A stretch of DNA of 64,000 nt from Chroococcidiopsis sp. TS-821 (GCF_002939305.1 NZ_MVDI01000006.1:62001-126000); one strand, 5' to 3'. Shown: positions 1 through 9,262, counted from the first letter of the stretch. Made by a program: numbers and translations. Notes: generated by a model not told the origin, from the letters alone.

Positions 1-1
1 A

Positions 2-874
2 CTTTGATAGTCGATCAGAAAACCAGCAGTGAATTACAGTGAATGCGGTTACGTACTTCAATTGATTGATCGTCAAAATGAAAGTAAGTTTTTCTTTGAA
101 TCCTTTGAGATTATTATCGTTTATAACTTTGCGATATTCGCTTATATTAATAGGACTAACTAATCCCCAAAGTTCCTTCCAAGTAAGCTTCTGGTAAATA
201 GCCCAATTACCGATAGCGCAACACCGTACCTTCATTATCAGTTGTTTTCTGTTTCGGGCAGGATGACGAACAACAGCATGGGGAGAATAGACAACTTCAT
301 ACCCTGCTTTAAATACTCGCTGTCCCCACTCTTTATCACCTAATGCTGGCAGCTGGTCGTTGAATAATCCAACGCTTTCAAGCACTTTTCGGGATGTAAA
401 CACGTTAGCGGTTGCACCATAGTGATGGCGAACGTAATCTTTTTGTCTTAAGTAGAAGATCGAGTCAACGTATTCGGGAACAGTGGGGCGATCGCCTTTG
501 AAGAAAAATTCAATATGTCCGGCAACTAAGCCAATGTTGGGTTGTGCTAAGAATGCTTGAACTCCTGCTGCAATCCAATCATTTGCAGGAATGCAGTCAG
601 AATCAGTAAAAGCAAAGATCTCGCCTTTAGCAGCTACTATGCCTCGATTTCTGGCAGCGCAGCAACCGCGTTTTGGTTCGTGAAGTAATTGAACATTGGG
701 AAACTGCCTAACAACGGCTTTAACTTTGTCAACATCGTCAGAACTATTGTCAACGACAATCACTTCGTATCTGCTGTAAGGATACGTTTGATAGTAAAGT
801 GCAGTTAACGCTTTATACAGGCGATCGCTATCGTTGTAGACCGGAACGACTACACTTACAAAAGGCTGGTTCAT
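2..874 (-). CDS. Family 2 glycosyltransferase (partial, 3' end outside window)
   Basis: Reading the minus strand from ATG at 874 gives 291 open codons to the window edge, so the C-terminus is missing. The N-terminus starts with the GT-A strand VSVVVPVYND, has a VIVVDN strand at about residues 38-43 and the metal-binding DSDC motif at about 91-94, followed by a GDKEWGQRV stretch typical of the acceptor loop. This is the inverting GT2 fold that moves a sugar from a nucleotide-sugar to a cell-surface acceptor; the donor and acceptor cannot be told. It is followed on the same strand by nothing visible; a hairpin separates it from the gene at 928-1617. Confidence 0.88.
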   Translation of the reverse strand, partial: MNQPFVSVVVPVYNDSDRLYKALTALYYQTYPYSRYEVIVVDNSSDDVDKVKAVVRQFPNVQLLHEPKRGCCAARNRGIVAAKGEIFAFTDSDCIPANDWIAAGVQAFLAQPNIGLVAGHIEFFFKGDRPTVPEYVDSIFYLRQKDYVRHHYGATANVFTSRKVLESVGLFNDQLPALGDKEWGQRVFKAGYEVVYSPHAVVRHPARNRKQLIMKVRCCAIGNWAIYQKLTWKELWGLVSPINISEYRKVINDNNLKGFKEKLTFILTINQLKYVTAFTVIHCWFSDRLSK

Positions 875-883
875 AGTAGAAAT

Positions 884-901
884 GCCCCTCTCGTAAGGGG
901 C
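884..901 (-). terminator. Small GC hairpin after the 928-1617 gene
   Basis: GCCCCT and AGGGGC form a 6-bp stem with a 6-nt loop, just past the stop of the minus-strand secreted-protein gene and before the glycosyltransferase start. On the minus strand it is followed by ATTTCT, so the T-tract is weak. It may be an attenuator instead of a strong terminator. Confidence 0.45.
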
Positions 902-927
902 ACGAGAACTAGTATGTTTGGGCTTAA

Positions 928-1617
928 CTAGCTAGCCAAGGTGTAGTTACTACTACCGCCGCTCCAACCTTCTGGGAAGTAGGCTTTACCTTGACGACAG
1001 AATGGCAATTCTTCAGAAGTCATAGTACTCGGAGTAAATCTAGTTATCTCCGAGCCTGTAGAGCCAGAGGCACTAATAGGCATTACAGAAATTGGAGTAC
1101 TAGCAAGCGGATAGCTCGGACTGCTTTTAACAGAAATCATGCCGCAAGCATTTGCCTTAGCACGCCGCGTTGAGGGCACGTTGTTGAATGTAATTTCTTG
1201 TCTAGAGTAAGGAGCTAACCCAGTAAAGTAAATTACATTATTGGAATCTTTGAATACCGAAGCAGAGGGAGCAGCGGAGGAGAAGGCTAAATTACCATCA
1301 ACGCACCGAGGAGTTGAACCGACAGGAAGACTTGACATCTCGTAGGCGGCTCCATCTTTTGTAAACGAAGAATCAGTATTAATTGGAAACGAGGAGGAGC
1401 TACGCAAAGCTACTACACCACAAGCATTAGCTGCAACGCGCCGAACTCGAGGAGTACCAGAATACTCAAGTAAATAAGTTCCGTAGCTGTTCAATCCTGT
1501 AACCGTAACGCTACCGTCATTACCTTTGGTAGCTGTAACGTTAGCCAAAGCAGGTGTTGCAGTTGTGGCAACAGCGATGAGGGACGCAATTGCGGCAGCA
1601 GTTTTTTTGTTGTTCAT
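928..1617 (-). CDS. Secreted protein with two copies of an RRxxANACG domain
   Basis: 229 residues. The first 26 residues are a signal peptide (basic MNNKK, Ala-rich core, cleavage near ALA-N). The mature part has two related units of about 55-60 residues: the first carries VRRVAANACGVVALRSS, the second TRRAKANACGMISVKSS, each preceded by a short strand-rich stretch (VTVTGLNSYG and IYFTGLAPYS). Each repeat keeps one Cys, so an inter-repeat disulfide is possible. I do not recognise a named family or function. The gene is alone on its strand; its promoter would lie in 1618-1747, shared with the divergent nuclease gene. Confidence 0.8.
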   Translation of the reverse strand: MNNKKTAAAIASLIAVATTATPALANVTATKGNDGSVTVTGLNSYGTYLLEYSGTPRVRRVAANACGVVALRSSSSFPINTDSSFTKDGAAYEMSSLPVGSTPRCVDGNLAFSSAAPSASVFKDSNNVIYFTGLAPYSRQEITFNNVPSTRRAKANACGMISVKSSPSYPLASTPISVMPISASGSTGSEITRFTPSTMTSEELPFCRQGKAYFPEGWSGGSSNYTLAS

Positions 1618-1747
1618 GATTCAATTTCTTACGAGAAGGGAATAATCTACCTAGCGAGGCTGCTACTGCACTCAATCCCCTCAGCAGCCTCCACCAAATT
1701 AGCTTTGCAATTGCTGTGGCAACACTACGGAAGATACGGATTTAAAT

Positions 1748-2350
1748 ATGAAGAGTTTAATAAGGTATTCAGTTAATGGTTTGCCATTTGTAGCGATTGC
1801 TCTTGCTGTTGGTTTTGCTAATTATCCGAAGTTTGTTGCTCCTAGCGCAGAGTTAGAAGATGAAGGACGCGGTAATAAAGTAGTTCACGCTCCTCGAAGG
1901 CGAGAACTTCCTCAATCTGAAGAGTATCAAGTTACTAGCGTTCATGATGGCGATACTCTTACAGTTCAGGGAAATTGGGGGAAGCAGAAAGTTCGATTGT
2001 GCGGGATTGATGCACCTGAACTTGATCAACCATTAGGTTATGAAAGCCGCGACTTTGCGCGATCGCTCGTTGCTGCTGCGGGTAACAATATTATCCTGAT
2101 GCCAATTGAGAAGGATCGTTACGGTCGAACGGTGGCGGAAGTATTCGTAGTCTTGAAAGATGGTCAAGAACAGTCTTTGCAGGAAGAATTGCTGAAGAGC
2201 GGTTTGGCTTATGTTTATCAAAGATACATATCAGGTTGTTTTAATGCTGAGTCGATGAAGGAGGCTGAAGCGATCGCTGTTTCTAAACGCATTGGCGTAT
2301 GGAGTGGCAATCATGAAAAACCTTGGGATTACAGAAAGAGAAAGCGATAG
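1748..2350 (+). CDS. Thermonuclease (SNase-like) family protein, membrane anchored
   Basis: 200 residues. An uncleaved or signal-type hydrophobic segment occupies about residues 11-25. The OB-fold nuclease domain runs from about 60 to 195 and keeps the staphylococcal nuclease catalytic set: Arg83 and Glu91 in VRLCGIDAPE, and Arg127 in DRYGR. The family cuts DNA and RNA with calcium and acts outside the cytoplasm. A role in nucleic-acid scavenging or competence is inference. It is divergent from the secreted protein at 928-1617 and followed 29 bp later by a short hypothetical gene. Confidence 0.9.
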   Translation: MKSLIRYSVNGLPFVAIALAVGFANYPKFVAPSAELEDEGRGNKVVHAPRRRELPQSEEYQVTSVHDGDTLTVQGNWGKQKVRLCGIDAPELDQPLGYESRDFARSLVAAAGNNIILMPIEKDRYGRTVAEVFVVLKDGQEQSLQEELLKSGLAYVYQRYISGCFNAESMKEAEAIAVSKRIGVWSGNHEKPWDYRKRKR

Positions 2351-2379
2351 GTATAGATGTTTTAGTTTAGAAATGTAGT

Positions 2380-2565
2380 ATGAAAATTATAGTAGAATTG
2401 CCAGTTTTTGATAGTCTTTTACCGACAGAACAGACTGAAATACTTCGACGCATTGAGAGTAATATCAAAGCAATTGCTGCGGAGATGAATCAGCCGTGTC
2501 GAATTGCAGGATGGATGAGTACAAAGACTTTAAATTGGAAGTTTTATTTAGCAGAAGATGAGTAA
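2380..2565 (+). CDS. Small hypothetical protein
   Basis: 61 residues, ATG start 29 bp after the thermonuclease gene on the same strand, so likely co-transcribed. The sequence is a soluble alpha/beta-looking polypeptide with no Cys pairs other than one Cys and no membrane segment. I do not recognise the family. Supporting reality: no competing frame, cyanobacterial codon use and close spacing; against: very short and no clear ribosome-binding site. Confidence 0.5.
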   Translation: MKIIVELPVFDSLLPTEQTEILRRIESNIKAIAAEMNQPCRIAGWMSTKTLNWKFYLAEDE

Positions 2566-2623
2566 ATTATTTCACTCCTCAGTGTGGGAATACTAAGACT
2601 GATAAGCGTTCAGAACCTTACAG

Positions 2624-3046
2624 ATGAAAAACTCTGGTTTTACTTTAATTGAGTTACTTGTAGCAATTGCTGTTGCGGGGATTTTGGCAGCGATCGCTGT
2701 TCCTGGTTGGCTCTCGTTTGTACAACAGCGGCGATTAAGCGTAGCGGCTGACCAGATGTATCGTGCTGTAAAAGCTACGCAAGCTGAAGCTAAGAAAACT
2801 AAAGCAACGCAAACATTGCAACCTGCTACAGAAATTGATTCATCTGTTAGTGTTACTTATCCTACACCCACACTCTCTTTCGATCATCGAGGTGCTGTAA
2901 AAGCAGGGGCTGTGCCTTACCATATTAATCTAACTGTAGAAAATGGTGGAAGTAGTTCACGCTGTATAGTGGTTAAAACACTCTTAGGTGCAACAACTAC
3001 CGGTAGAAATACACAAGAATGCAATCAACTAGAAATAGCACAGTAA
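2624..3046 (+). CDS. Type IV pilin-like / GspH-FimT minor pseudopilin
   Basis: 140 residues with a class III prepilin leader: MKNSG is cleaved before Phe6, giving FTLIELLVAIAVAGILAAIA with Glu at mature position 5, then the hydrophobic helix that packs in the pilus core. The C-terminal half is a small beta-rich domain with two Cys (in SRCIVV and TQECNQ) able to form the usual C-terminal disulfide loop. The size fits GspH/FimT minor pilins, which initiate pili or bind DNA in competence. It stands alone here, so its assembly machine must be elsewhere. Closeness to a secreted nuclease could hint at DNA uptake, but that is speculative. Confidence 0.85.
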   Translation: MKNSGFTLIELLVAIAVAGILAAIAVPGWLSFVQQRRLSVAADQMYRAVKATQAEAKKTKATQTLQPATEIDSSVSVTYPTPTLSFDHRGAVKAGAVPYHINLTVENGGSSSRCIVVKTLLGATTTGRNTQECNQLEIAQ

Positions 3047-3237
3047 TTACTACTTTTCATATCGATGAATGAGATGAGTTGGACTTACTAAGTCTCTTGT
3101 TGCTGTAAAGTCAGGAAACTACAAGATAGTTTGTCAACTAATTAGTATTAATGATGTTCGAGTATCAGGTTTAACAGTTTAAAATAGTATTTTGTACTTC
3201 AATTGCCATAATGTGATGTGATGATGCAACTGAAGAT

Positions 3238-5373
3238 ATGGCAACATCGACAGCAATGCCTCAGTCTGCAATTGTGTACGGAGCTTGTCCTCATGATTGT
3301 CCAGATACCTGCTCAATGATAGTAACTGTAGAAAATGGTCGAGCGGCTAGAGTTGCGGGCAATCCAGATCATCCGTTCACGAAAGGAACGCTGTGCGGTA
3401 AGGTGAGCGATTATCTCGACCGAGTTTACAGTCCTGATCGCCTGCTTTATCCCATGCGACGAGTTGGAGCGAAAGGCAGCGGGCAGTTTGAGAGAATAAG
3501 CTGGGATACTGCGTTAGATGAAATTTGCGATCGGTTCAAGCAAATCATTCAAGATTATGGTTCAGAAGCAGTTCTGCCTTGTAGCTATTTAGGACATGAA
3601 GGCTTACTAAACGGGCTAACAGTAGGCGATCCGTTTTTCAATCGACTTGGAGCAACAGTGAGCGAACGCACTTTTTGTGCTTCTTGCTCCAGTGCTGCCT
3701 ACTTGATGACTTGCGGTCCAACGCATGGCACTGATCCAGATACATTTGTCCACTCCAGATACATCATTGTTTGGGGTTGTAACGTACTTACGACCAACGT
3801 ACATCTATGGTCATTCATTCAAGAGGCTCGCAAGCGCGGGGCAAAGCTGGTTGTTATCGATCCAGTTCGCAATCGCACGGCACAAAAGGCAGATTGGCAT
3901 ATTCCGATTCGTCCAGGAACCGATGGAGCTTTAGCGCTCGCCATGATGCATCTGATAGTTAATAATGATTGGGTAGATGCTGACTACATTGAACGTTATA
4001 CGACTGGCTACGCAGAACTAAAGCAGCACGTTCAGCAGTATTCACCAAAATGGGCATCGGAAGTGACAGGCATTCCGGTGCAAGATATCGTAACTCTGAC
4101 CCGCGAGTATGCTACCACTCCACCCGCTGTTATTCGGCTGGGCGTAGCGTTGGAGAAGCAAGCTGGGGGCGGGCAGGGAATTAGAGCTATCTGCTGCTTG
4201 CCTGCCTTGATTGGAGCGTGGAGATATTTGGGTGGTGGGATTCTACAAGCACCACTCTGGCCCTTCCCAATTCGGTGGGAAGCTGCTCACCATCCAGAGT
4301 TCATTCGTCCAGGCACGCGAGTGGTAAACCTGTGGCAACTTGGAGCGGTATTAACAGGAGAATTGCTGCTAGAACCGCCGATCAAAGCGCTATTTGTCTA
4401 TAACAGCAATCCGGTTAGTCAATCGGCAGAGCAAAGTAAAACACTAGCAGGATTGATGCGAGACGATCTATTTACGATTGTTAGCGAACAGTTTATGACC
4501 GACACGGCTCGCTACGCTGATATTCTGCTGCCAGCAGCAACACAGGTTGAACATCTTGACTTGATGTTTTCCTGGGGGCATACCTACGTTACTCTCAACA
4601 ATCCAGCGATCGCTCCACTAGGTGAGGCAGTAGCTAACACTGAGTTATTTCGCCGTCTTGCTGTAAAGATGGGCTTTGAAGATGAGTGCTTCAAACTTAG
4701 TGATGAAGCGTTAGCAATGCAAATTCTCGATTGGTCGGCTCCTGTAATGCAGGGCATTGATATGGAATTATTGAAGCAAAAAGGTTACGCCAAGCTGAAA
4801 ATTGATTTGGTACCTCACGCTGAGGGGAATTTCCCAACGCCATCAGGTAAGTGCGAGTTTGTGGCATCCGAACCAGTCAGCACTAACTTTGTAGTGTCAG
4901 CATTCCGGCAGGGATTCGAGGAATATGAGCCTGGGCAAACTTTGCCTTTGCTACCTACTTATATTCCACCTAGAGAAACGGTACAAAGTAACCCAGAACT
5001 AGCACGACGCTATCCGCTTAAGTTGCTGTCTATTAAACCACACCAGTTTCTCAATTCCTGTTTTGCTAATCTTCCGAAACATCGGAAGCTGGAAGGCGAA
5101 TTTAATGTAGTGATTCATCCGAGCGATGCTGCAAAACGCGGAATCGAATCTGGGCAAAAGGTTAAAATTTTCAACGATCGTGGTGCATTTCAAACAGTTG
5201 CGCTAGTTAAAGACATAACGCAGCCTGGTATTGTTGTAGCTCCATTGGGGCACTGGCGCGCATTCAACCAAAATAACAATACGCTCAACGCAGCAACATC
5301 ATCAACCTTTACAGACATGGGACATGCAGCAACGGTGGGAGATACCTTGATAGAAGTTGCAGCGATTAGTTAG
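3238..5373 (+). CDS. Molybdopterin oxidoreductase (DMSO reductase superfamily)
   Basis: 711 residues. The N-terminal [4Fe-4S] motif is Cys17-x3-Cys21-x3-Cys25-x27-Cys53. The molybdopterin body follows, with GCN and IDPVRNRTA cofactor-binding strands near 180-210 and a C-terminal molydopterin-dinucleotide-binding beta domain from about 580 (KLLSIKPHQFLNS). There is no Tat signal, so a cytoplasmic enzyme is likely. The family transfers oxygen atoms or oxidises formate-like substrates; the substrate cannot be read from sequence. No electron-transfer subunit lies next to it. It is convergent with the Rieske/TIM-barrel operon, so a shared pathway is only a guess. Confidence 0.88.
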   Translation: MATSTAMPQSAIVYGACPHDCPDTCSMIVTVENGRAARVAGNPDHPFTKGTLCGKVSDYLDRVYSPDRLLYPMRRVGAKGSGQFERISWDTALDEICDRFKQIIQDYGSEAVLPCSYLGHEGLLNGLTVGDPFFNRLGATVSERTFCASCSSAAYLMTCGPTHGTDPDTFVHSRYIIVWGCNVLTTNVHLWSFIQEARKRGAKLVVIDPVRNRTAQKADWHIPIRPGTDGALALAMMHLIVNNDWVDADYIERYTTGYAELKQHVQQYSPKWASEVTGIPVQDIVTLTREYATTPPAVIRLGVALEKQAGGGQGIRAICCLPALIGAWRYLGGGILQAPLWPFPIRWEAAHHPEFIRPGTRVVNLWQLGAVLTGELLLEPPIKALFVYNSNPVSQSAEQSKTLAGLMRDDLFTIVSEQFMTDTARYADILLPAATQVEHLDLMFSWGHTYVTLNNPAIAPLGEAVANTELFRRLAVKMGFEDECFKLSDEALAMQILDWSAPVMQGIDMELLKQKGYAKLKIDLVPHAEGNFPTPSGKCEFVASEPVSTNFVVSAFRQGFEEYEPGQTLPLLPTYIPPRETVQSNPELARRYPLKLLSIKPHQFLNSCFANLPKHRKLEGEFNVVIHPSDAAKRGIESGQKVKIFNDRGAFQTVALVKDITQPGIVVAPLGHWRAFNQNNNTLNAATSSTFTDMGHAATVGDTLIEVAAIS

Positions 5374-5633
5374 TTTTCTTTTCGTAGCTTCTCTCCTCCA
5401 AGTTTACTTTTATTTCGTTCAGTCCTTGTAAGGAATTGTGCGTGTAATATACAAATGACTGTTTGCAATAATTTTTAATCTTAGACAAGGAAGCCAAGGA
5501 GTTATTTTGGTTTGAAGTAGCTTTTGCGATCGCTTCGCGGTGTTATAGCCTTTTCCTAAATTTCAAAAGTCAGAATAGGCTTCTAATTCTCAGCAATCTA
5601 GTTAAGCAAGCTGAAACAAACAATTTGCAACAA

Positions 5634-6494
5634 TTAGCCATATTGTTTTGCAAAACGCTGTCGCTGTCGTTGAGTCATCCAACAGACAATCTCCCCCAAA
5701 TTAGCAACAGGTACTTGAGAAAATGGTAGGGTTTGCATATAGCCGTCATGAAGAAACTCAGGTGTCATGGTTGTCTCACTCATGCACTGCTGCGCCTGAT
5801 TTCTCCAAATTAGATCCCACCATTTTTCGTGAGCTTCAAGCGCTTGAGTATATTCTGGGGCGCGAGGGTCTGAGACTTGAGCATGTTGAGCATAGCCAAC
5901 CCGACAATGAATATGAAGTGCCCGTTGAGCACACAGTTCAAGAACGTCCCACTCTGTATCAATTAGTCGTTCGCAAACAACACACCAGTGGCTAAAGTCA
6001 CAGGTAAGTTTCATCGAGGGAAACTCAAGTAGCAAATCTCTAGTAATCCAGGGATTGAACAGCGATCGACTCCGATGCGTCTCAAACGAAATCGCAATAC
6101 CAGCTTCTTTCTCAAGTGCTAGCGCTTTCCCAAAAAACTCGACATTCTGCTGCCACGACCAGCCATCATAGCCGCACATTGTTGAGACAAACATTGCTCC
6201 TAGCTGCACGGCGTGTTCAACCGACCAGCGCAAATCATCAAGATGATTTTGAATAGTGAACTCGCGGCGTGGAATCCACCAATCCTTGGTAGCATCACCA
6301 TCCACTCCTGTTGTCGCTTCAGCAACGTAGACTAAACGATGTTCGTTAAGTTTTTCCCGCAGTTTGCAACGTTGCTCAGACGTTTTGGGAATTGGACCCT
6401 CTAAGCCATCAAACCCATCCCTAAGAGTTTGTTGAATCCACTCATCTAGATTAGATGAACCCGACCAGAAAGAGCGAAGCATCAGAAGTTTCAT
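5634..6494 (-). CDS. Sugar phosphate isomerase/epimerase-like TIM-barrel protein
   Basis: 286 residues of the xylose isomerase-like / AP endonuclease family 2 barrel. Likely metal ligands visible are Glu in SFETHRS, Asp and His in TCDFSHWC and His in HIHCRVGYAQ. The ATG overlaps the stop of the Rieske oxygenase gene by 4 bp (ATGA), so the two are translationally coupled. Members of this family isomerise sugars or inosose, or process small oxidised intermediates in degradation operons. The pairing with an oxygenase and a substrate-binding protein points to catabolism of an imported small molecule; the exact step is unknown. Confidence 0.85.
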   Translation of the reverse strand: MKLLMLRSFWSGSSNLDEWIQQTLRDGFDGLEGPIPKTSEQRCKLREKLNEHRLVYVAEATTGVDGDATKDWWIPRREFTIQNHLDDLRWSVEHAVQLGAMFVSTMCGYDGWSWQQNVEFFGKALALEKEAGIAISFETHRSRSLFNPWITRDLLLEFPSMKLTCDFSHWCVVCERLIDTEWDVLELCAQRALHIHCRVGYAQHAQVSDPRAPEYTQALEAHEKWWDLIWRNQAQQCMSETTMTPEFLHDGYMQTLPFSQVPVANLGEIVCWMTQRQRQRFAKQYG

Positions 6495-7696
6495 TGTTTG
6501 CTTGCTGCCTCAATTTGCCGCGCTAAATACCGTTGGAATAGCCAAATAGGCATTTCCAGATGCCCTAGCGGACCAGGGGAATAAACTGAGGATCGTAATC
6601 CTCGTTGCACCGCAGTACAAACCTCTACATCTTCTAGGTGGAATTTTCTTAGTGCTTCAATTTCTTGTTCCAACAGTCGATCAAATCCTGGCAGTTCTTT
6701 ACTTTTAGATGTGACTAACAATGTAGTGTGTAAAATCATTTCACTTTCACTAGTGGGTAATAGTAAATACCAGTAAACGCGATCGGGACCAATAAATAGT
6801 AAGAAGTTTGGAGTGCCAAGATAGACTGCATATTCATAGTAGTCGCGAGGATGCAGGCTGCTAGGAGGTTGAAATACGCTGGTTGATTGACCTGCTTTCA
6901 CCTGCTCTACAATTGATTTTGCCAAGGGTAAATGACATACAATACTATTTGCTAACTCTGGTTCTGACCAAGTACTAGCGGCAGGCATCATTGGTTCAAA
7001 GGTTTTGTGATGAGTACCCAAATGATGATAGGGTTCCATAAAATTTTCAACCAACACCTTCCAGTTGAACTGACAATCCCATCTCACATTTGCAACTATC
7101 TCCATTTCTGCCATATTCCACCGTTCCACAAAAGGTAGCAGTTGTGCATAATGTGTATTGACAGGTTCAATATTTGAATCAAACGTGACAAAAATAAACC
7201 CTTGCCAAATCTCAGAACGAAACGCAGGTAAACAAAACTTACCTTGCTCAAACTCTTGAGAGTGATGCATTTGTGGAGCACCAATTAAATGCCCATCTAA
7301 GCCGTAACTCCAGTGATGATATGGACATAAGAAACTGCGGCGATTACCTTGCACTCGATGCCCAAATTCCTCAGGCATGATATCCATACCGCGATGAGGG
7401 CACACTCTTGATAGCACGCGAATGCGATCGTCTTTGCCACGTACAATTGAAATTGGTTCATCGAACAAATTGATATTAATGTAGTCTCCAGGTTGAGAAA
7501 CTTGTGAAACGTGTCCTACACACAGCCATTGCTTCTTAAAGATGTGCTGAACTTCCCATTGGTAAAAAGCTGATGACGTGTAAGCTTGAGCAGGAAGAGC
7601 GATCGCTTGTTCTAGCGGTCTCGCTGCAATATTCACAATCTTCTGCTGAAGTTGGAGTAATTGCGTTTCATCTGAAAACTTCGTAGTTGTTGACAT
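6491..7696 (-). CDS. Rieske non-heme iron oxygenase, large (alpha) subunit
   Basis: 401 residues. The Rieske [2Fe-2S] site is Cys99-x-His101 (CPHRG) and Cys124-x2-His127 (CPYHHWSYGLDG). The catalytic iron site is ENFMEPYHHLGTHH: His224 and His229 as ligands with an acidic third ligand probably in HLEDVEV. The residue that bridges the Rieske and iron centres in neighbouring subunits is Glu221, where ring dioxygenases have Asp; Glu is known at this place in the carnitine monooxygenase CntA. No reductase or beta subunit is nearby. It is second in the operon after the substrate-binding protein (182-bp spacer) and overlaps the TIM-barrel gene. Confidence 0.92.
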   Translation of the reverse strand: MSTTTKFSDETQLLQLQQKIVNIAARPLEQAIALPAQAYTSSAFYQWEVQHIFKKQWLCVGHVSQVSQPGDYININLFDEPISIVRGKDDRIRVLSRVCPHRGMDIMPEEFGHRVQGNRRSFLCPYHHWSYGLDGHLIGAPQMHHSQEFEQGKFCLPAFRSEIWQGFIFVTFDSNIEPVNTHYAQLLPFVERWNMAEMEIVANVRWDCQFNWKVLVENFMEPYHHLGTHHKTFEPMMPAASTWSEPELANSIVCHLPLAKSIVEQVKAGQSTSVFQPPSSLHPRDYYEYAVYLGTPNFLLFIGPDRVYWYLLLPTSESEMILHTTLLVTSKSKELPGFDRLLEQEIEALRKFHLEDVEVCTAVQRGLRSSVYSPGPLGHLEMPIWLFQRYLARQIEAASKQ

Positions 7697-7878
7697 GACA
7701 ATCTATTTCTTTTTTCTAGCAAAACTGATGATTAAGAAAAATAGGGTTCTTTGTATGTAAGCAAGTATCGAAGTTTAGCAAAACAAACTAATGAATATAG
7801 TGCTTTAAAGTTGCTACAAATGAAGAGCAGAGTAGCTTCAAGAAAAGCTATTTGTATTTTGTCTGTAGTAAGTTGGTA

Positions 7879-8898
7879 TTACACTGTGATTGCCTTTAGA
7901 AAGGAAATATCCGTCACTGAATTTGCAGGAATCGCTTTTGTCACTAAGTTCGCTTCTGCCCAAACTTCTTGCGCTTGAGAAAAACCTTTGGAAAATAGAT
8001 TTGGAGTGCTTCCTTGTAATCCAAAATAATTAGCATTTTCTGCATAATCAGCGTATTTACATCCTTGTACCATTTCACTGATTTCTTGTTGCGAAACTCC
8101 TAATCCTTTTGCCATTATGCTGTTAGCTTGAGCAGGGTTCGTTCTCCAGAATTCAACTGCATCAAACCAAGCTTTGATTACACCGCTTACTGCATCTGGA
8201 TTAGTATTTGCGTAATCGCTGTGAACGAGTAATAAATCTAACAAAAGTCCTGGTTGTTCGCGGCTTGTCACTAATATATGTGCGTTGGGCAACTGCTTTG
8301 TTGTAGTAGTCAAGTAAGGTTCCCACGTCACCGCAGCTTTAGTACGTCCCGCAGTAAATGCTGCTGCTGCATCACCAGCTGTTGGCACGAACAATGTCTG
8401 CACGTCTTCAGGAGATACATTTTCTTGTTTTAATAAGGAAAGTAAAAAGAAATGAGAAGGCGAGCCTTGTTCAACTGCAATAGACTGATTTTGTAAATCT
8501 GCAATGCTGGTGATGTCTTTGCTAGCAACAATACCATCTGCCCCATAAGAATCATTGAGCTTTAGGATACAGGTAGCAGGTAGCCCTTGAGAGGCTTCGA
8601 TCGCAAACCAATCGAGTGTTGTAATAGAAAATTGTACTTGTTGATTTACTAGTGCACTCCGACGAGGAGCCGCATCCTCAATCTTCAGAATTTCTGCCTC
8701 TAGTCCGTGTTTTGCAAACAAGTTCTGCTCTTTGGCTATAAAAAAAGGTCCGTAACCAATCCAAGTCAAAATAGCAATCTTAATTGATTGAAGAGAATTG
8801 GATACTCCTGATGATGTTCCAGATATGTTTCTACAAGAAGCGATCGCACTTGTGGTTCCAGCAATTGCACTGTATTTAAGGAATTTACGACGCTGCAT
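7879..8898 (-). CDS. ABC transporter substrate-binding protein (SsuA/ThiY/NMT1 type)
   Basis: 339 residues. The N-terminus MQRRKFLKYSAIAG...ASC looks like a Tat-type signal with a lipobox-like Cys22. The mature part is a two-lobed periplasmic binding protein: IAILTWIGYGPFFIAKEQNLF at the start and IAVEQGSPSHFFL at the hinge are characteristic of the aliphatic sulfonate, taurine, nitrate and thiamine-precursor binders. No permease or ATPase gene is next to it, so it must use a transporter coded elsewhere. It leads the operon with the Rieske oxygenase and suggests that the oxygenase substrate is imported. Confidence 0.88.
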   Translation of the reverse strand: MQRRKFLKYSAIAGTTSAIASCRNISGTSSGVSNSLQSIKIAILTWIGYGPFFIAKEQNLFAKHGLEAEILKIEDAAPRRSALVNQQVQFSITTLDWFAIEASQGLPATCILKLNDSYGADGIVASKDITSIADLQNQSIAVEQGSPSHFFLLSLLKQENVSPEDVQTLFVPTAGDAAAAFTAGRTKAAVTWEPYLTTTTKQLPNAHILVTSREQPGLLLDLLLVHSDYANTNPDAVSGVIKAWFDAVEFWRTNPAQANSIMAKGLGVSQQEISEMVQGCKYADYAENANYFGLQGSTPNLFSKGFSQAQEVWAEANLVTKAIPANSVTDISFLKAITV

Positions 8899-9244
8899 GA
8901 GTTTGGTTGCTCTCTGGTAGTTTGAACTAACTAAACACCTACAAGTAGTTCGTGTCTCAATAACTTCACTTCTTTGATTACTACAAGCAGGAAGTACTGA
9001 GCGAAAAGTAAGAAGCTATTTCACACCTTAAAAGCGTTACTCGTACAAAACTGTGTTTTAAATAACAAAAAACGCAGTTTTAGAATATTTTTCTGCGAAA
9101 TTGTTTACTGATTTTAGTAAATCTATACTTTTAAAGTAAATATTCTACTCAGATATGCGAATATCGTAAATTGAGGATTACGAGTGTATGAGAGAGGATA
9201 AGCAAATAGCAGTTCTTAGCTTCTGTATAGAGTGATACCTAGAG
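8899..9244. other. Divergent spacer between substrate-binding protein and Lrp genes
   Basis: AT-rich spacer of about 350 bp that must hold the promoter of the minus-strand catabolic operon and that of the Lrp-type regulator. I see no open frame of note. Short repeated AACAAAAAACGCAG/ACTGCG-like fragments near 9055-9100 might form a hairpin, but I see no clear -35/-10 pair. Confidence 0.4.
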
Positions 9245-9262
9245 AACGCTAATATTAGCGTT
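9245..9262. promoter_or_regulatory. Perfect 18-bp palindrome, candidate Lrp operator
   Basis: AACGCTAATATTAGCGTT is a perfect inverted repeat centred 60 bp upstream of the Lrp/AsnC gene start. Lrp-family proteins usually bind palindromes with an AT-rich centre and often repress their own gene, so this is a reasonable operator for the adjacent regulator and perhaps for the divergent Rieske operon. Confidence 0.5.
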
